This document shows, piece after piece, positions 5,773 through 6,018 of a DNA stretch of 6,018 nt. This DNA is from CAWEHT01 sp963808455 (GTDB lineage Bacteria > Chloroflexota > Anaerolineae > CG2-30-64-16). The stretch covers positions 1 to 6,018 of the forward strand of contig CAWEHT010000390.1 of the NCBI GenBank assembly GCA_963808455.1, read 5' to 3'. Within the stretch, counting starts at the first letter, position 1. Each line of letters begins with the position of its first letter. The notes under the pieces were generated by a model, which searched no databases, had not been told where the DNA came from, and saw only the letters and a program-made list of their open reading frames with translations. A program made the position numbers and the translations under genes.

Positions 5773-6018
5773 GATAATCACCCGAAAAACATGGTCGTAG
5801 GCAATGCCCGAGCCGCCTTTGGAAATCGCCGGCAGGCAGCAGAGCATGTTCAGGCTCTTGGCCGCCGAACCCGGCGACGCCGACGCGGAGAACAATGGCC
5901 GCAGCACTTCCTGCGGCAGGTCGGAATCCTGCTCGTAGCAGATCGTGTTGCCGCCGAGGCTCAGCAGCGTTTGCGGATCGATCAGTTTGGACAGCGGCAT
6001 CATGCGGCCGCCGGTGCG
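5773..6018 (-). CDS. Fragment resembling the C-terminal part of a radical SAM protein, fused in frame to mltG (partial)
   Basis: The frame stays open from the window edge (6018) through 5773 and directly into mltG. The translated segment contains MPLSKLIDPQTLLSLGG, TICYEQDSDLPQEVLRPLF, SASASPGSAAKSLNMLCCLP and AYDHVFRVIIMQF. From memory this resembles the region near the C-terminus of COG1964-type radical SAM proteins (CCLP, then FRVxIMQFMD followed by a Cys-containing end), but the expected final part is absent. The likeness stops at the MQFM junction, where mltG homology begins. It has no transmembrane segment, so it does not replace the mltG anchor. It could be a genuine deletion fusion, an insertion remnant or a misassembly. 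An alternative reading as an IS5-type transposase N-terminus (DPVLMFRVLVLQ-like) is weaker. The family assignment has not been checked against a database. Confidence 0.4.

Noticed and set aside
5773..6003. N-terminus of an IS5-family transposase
   Set aside because: The AYDHVFRVIIMQF stretch loosely resembles the IS5 YDPVLMFRVLVLQ motif, but the preceding CYEQDSDLP and MLCCLP parts do not fit and no inverted repeats or further transposase parts are seen. The radical SAM likeness is better, though unverified.

Overview
The window is GC-rich and looks like part of the chromosome of a Chloroflexota (Anaerolineae-like) bacterium, probably from a metagenomic or otherwise error-prone assembly. The lineage guess is an inference. 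It rests on an exported protein with a signal peptide, a short LPFI-type motif and a long Thr/Pro/Ser linker between lectin-like modules, and on a Mut7-C RNase-domain protein and a cytidylate-kinase-like protein in ordinary housekeeping company.

Layout. At the left edge a minus-strand gene begins (bases 48 to 1, only 16 codons visible), divergent from a plus-strand Mut7-C/PIN-like zinc-ribbon protein (76-573). After a 254-base gap with an extended -10 promoter comes a secreted two-module protein (828-2441). Its two modules are near-identical at the DNA level and are joined by a Thr-Pro-rich linker. A perfect 14-bp hairpin (2452-2488) separates it from three genes that run leftwards from the right edge: an MltG-type endolytic transglycosylase (mltG, 5772-4812), a cytidylate-kinase-like P-loop protein (4711-4022) and a GH77 4-alpha-glucanotransferase (malQ, 4018-2523). 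The last two are 3 bases apart and probably co-transcribed. The reading frame that carries mltG continues upstream into an unrelated segment (6018-5773) resembling the C-terminal part of a radical SAM protein, so the mltG membrane anchor is missing.

The main point for any user of this sequence is that three of the four sizeable protein families are broken by single-base indels. The secreted gene has three net +1 shifts that cancel, so it stays open while about 180 residues are translated in wrong frames. malQ has two +1 shifts and mltG has one. Repairing them gives proteins of the expected length (malQ 497 aa, mltG about 319 aa from its internal start). The excess of extra bases, often at short homopolymers, points to sequencing or consensus error rather than decay of three unrelated genes. 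Two further anomalies may be real or may be errors of the same kind: malQ has Asn where GH77 enzymes have the catalytic nucleophile Asp, and mltG is fused to a foreign N-terminal segment.

I see no rRNA, tRNA, CRISPR array, complete insertion sequence or phage gene, and nothing that convincingly amounts to a new biological system. The most biologically interesting items are the duplicated secreted module with a localised variable patch, the malQ Asp-to-Asn change and the mltG junction.
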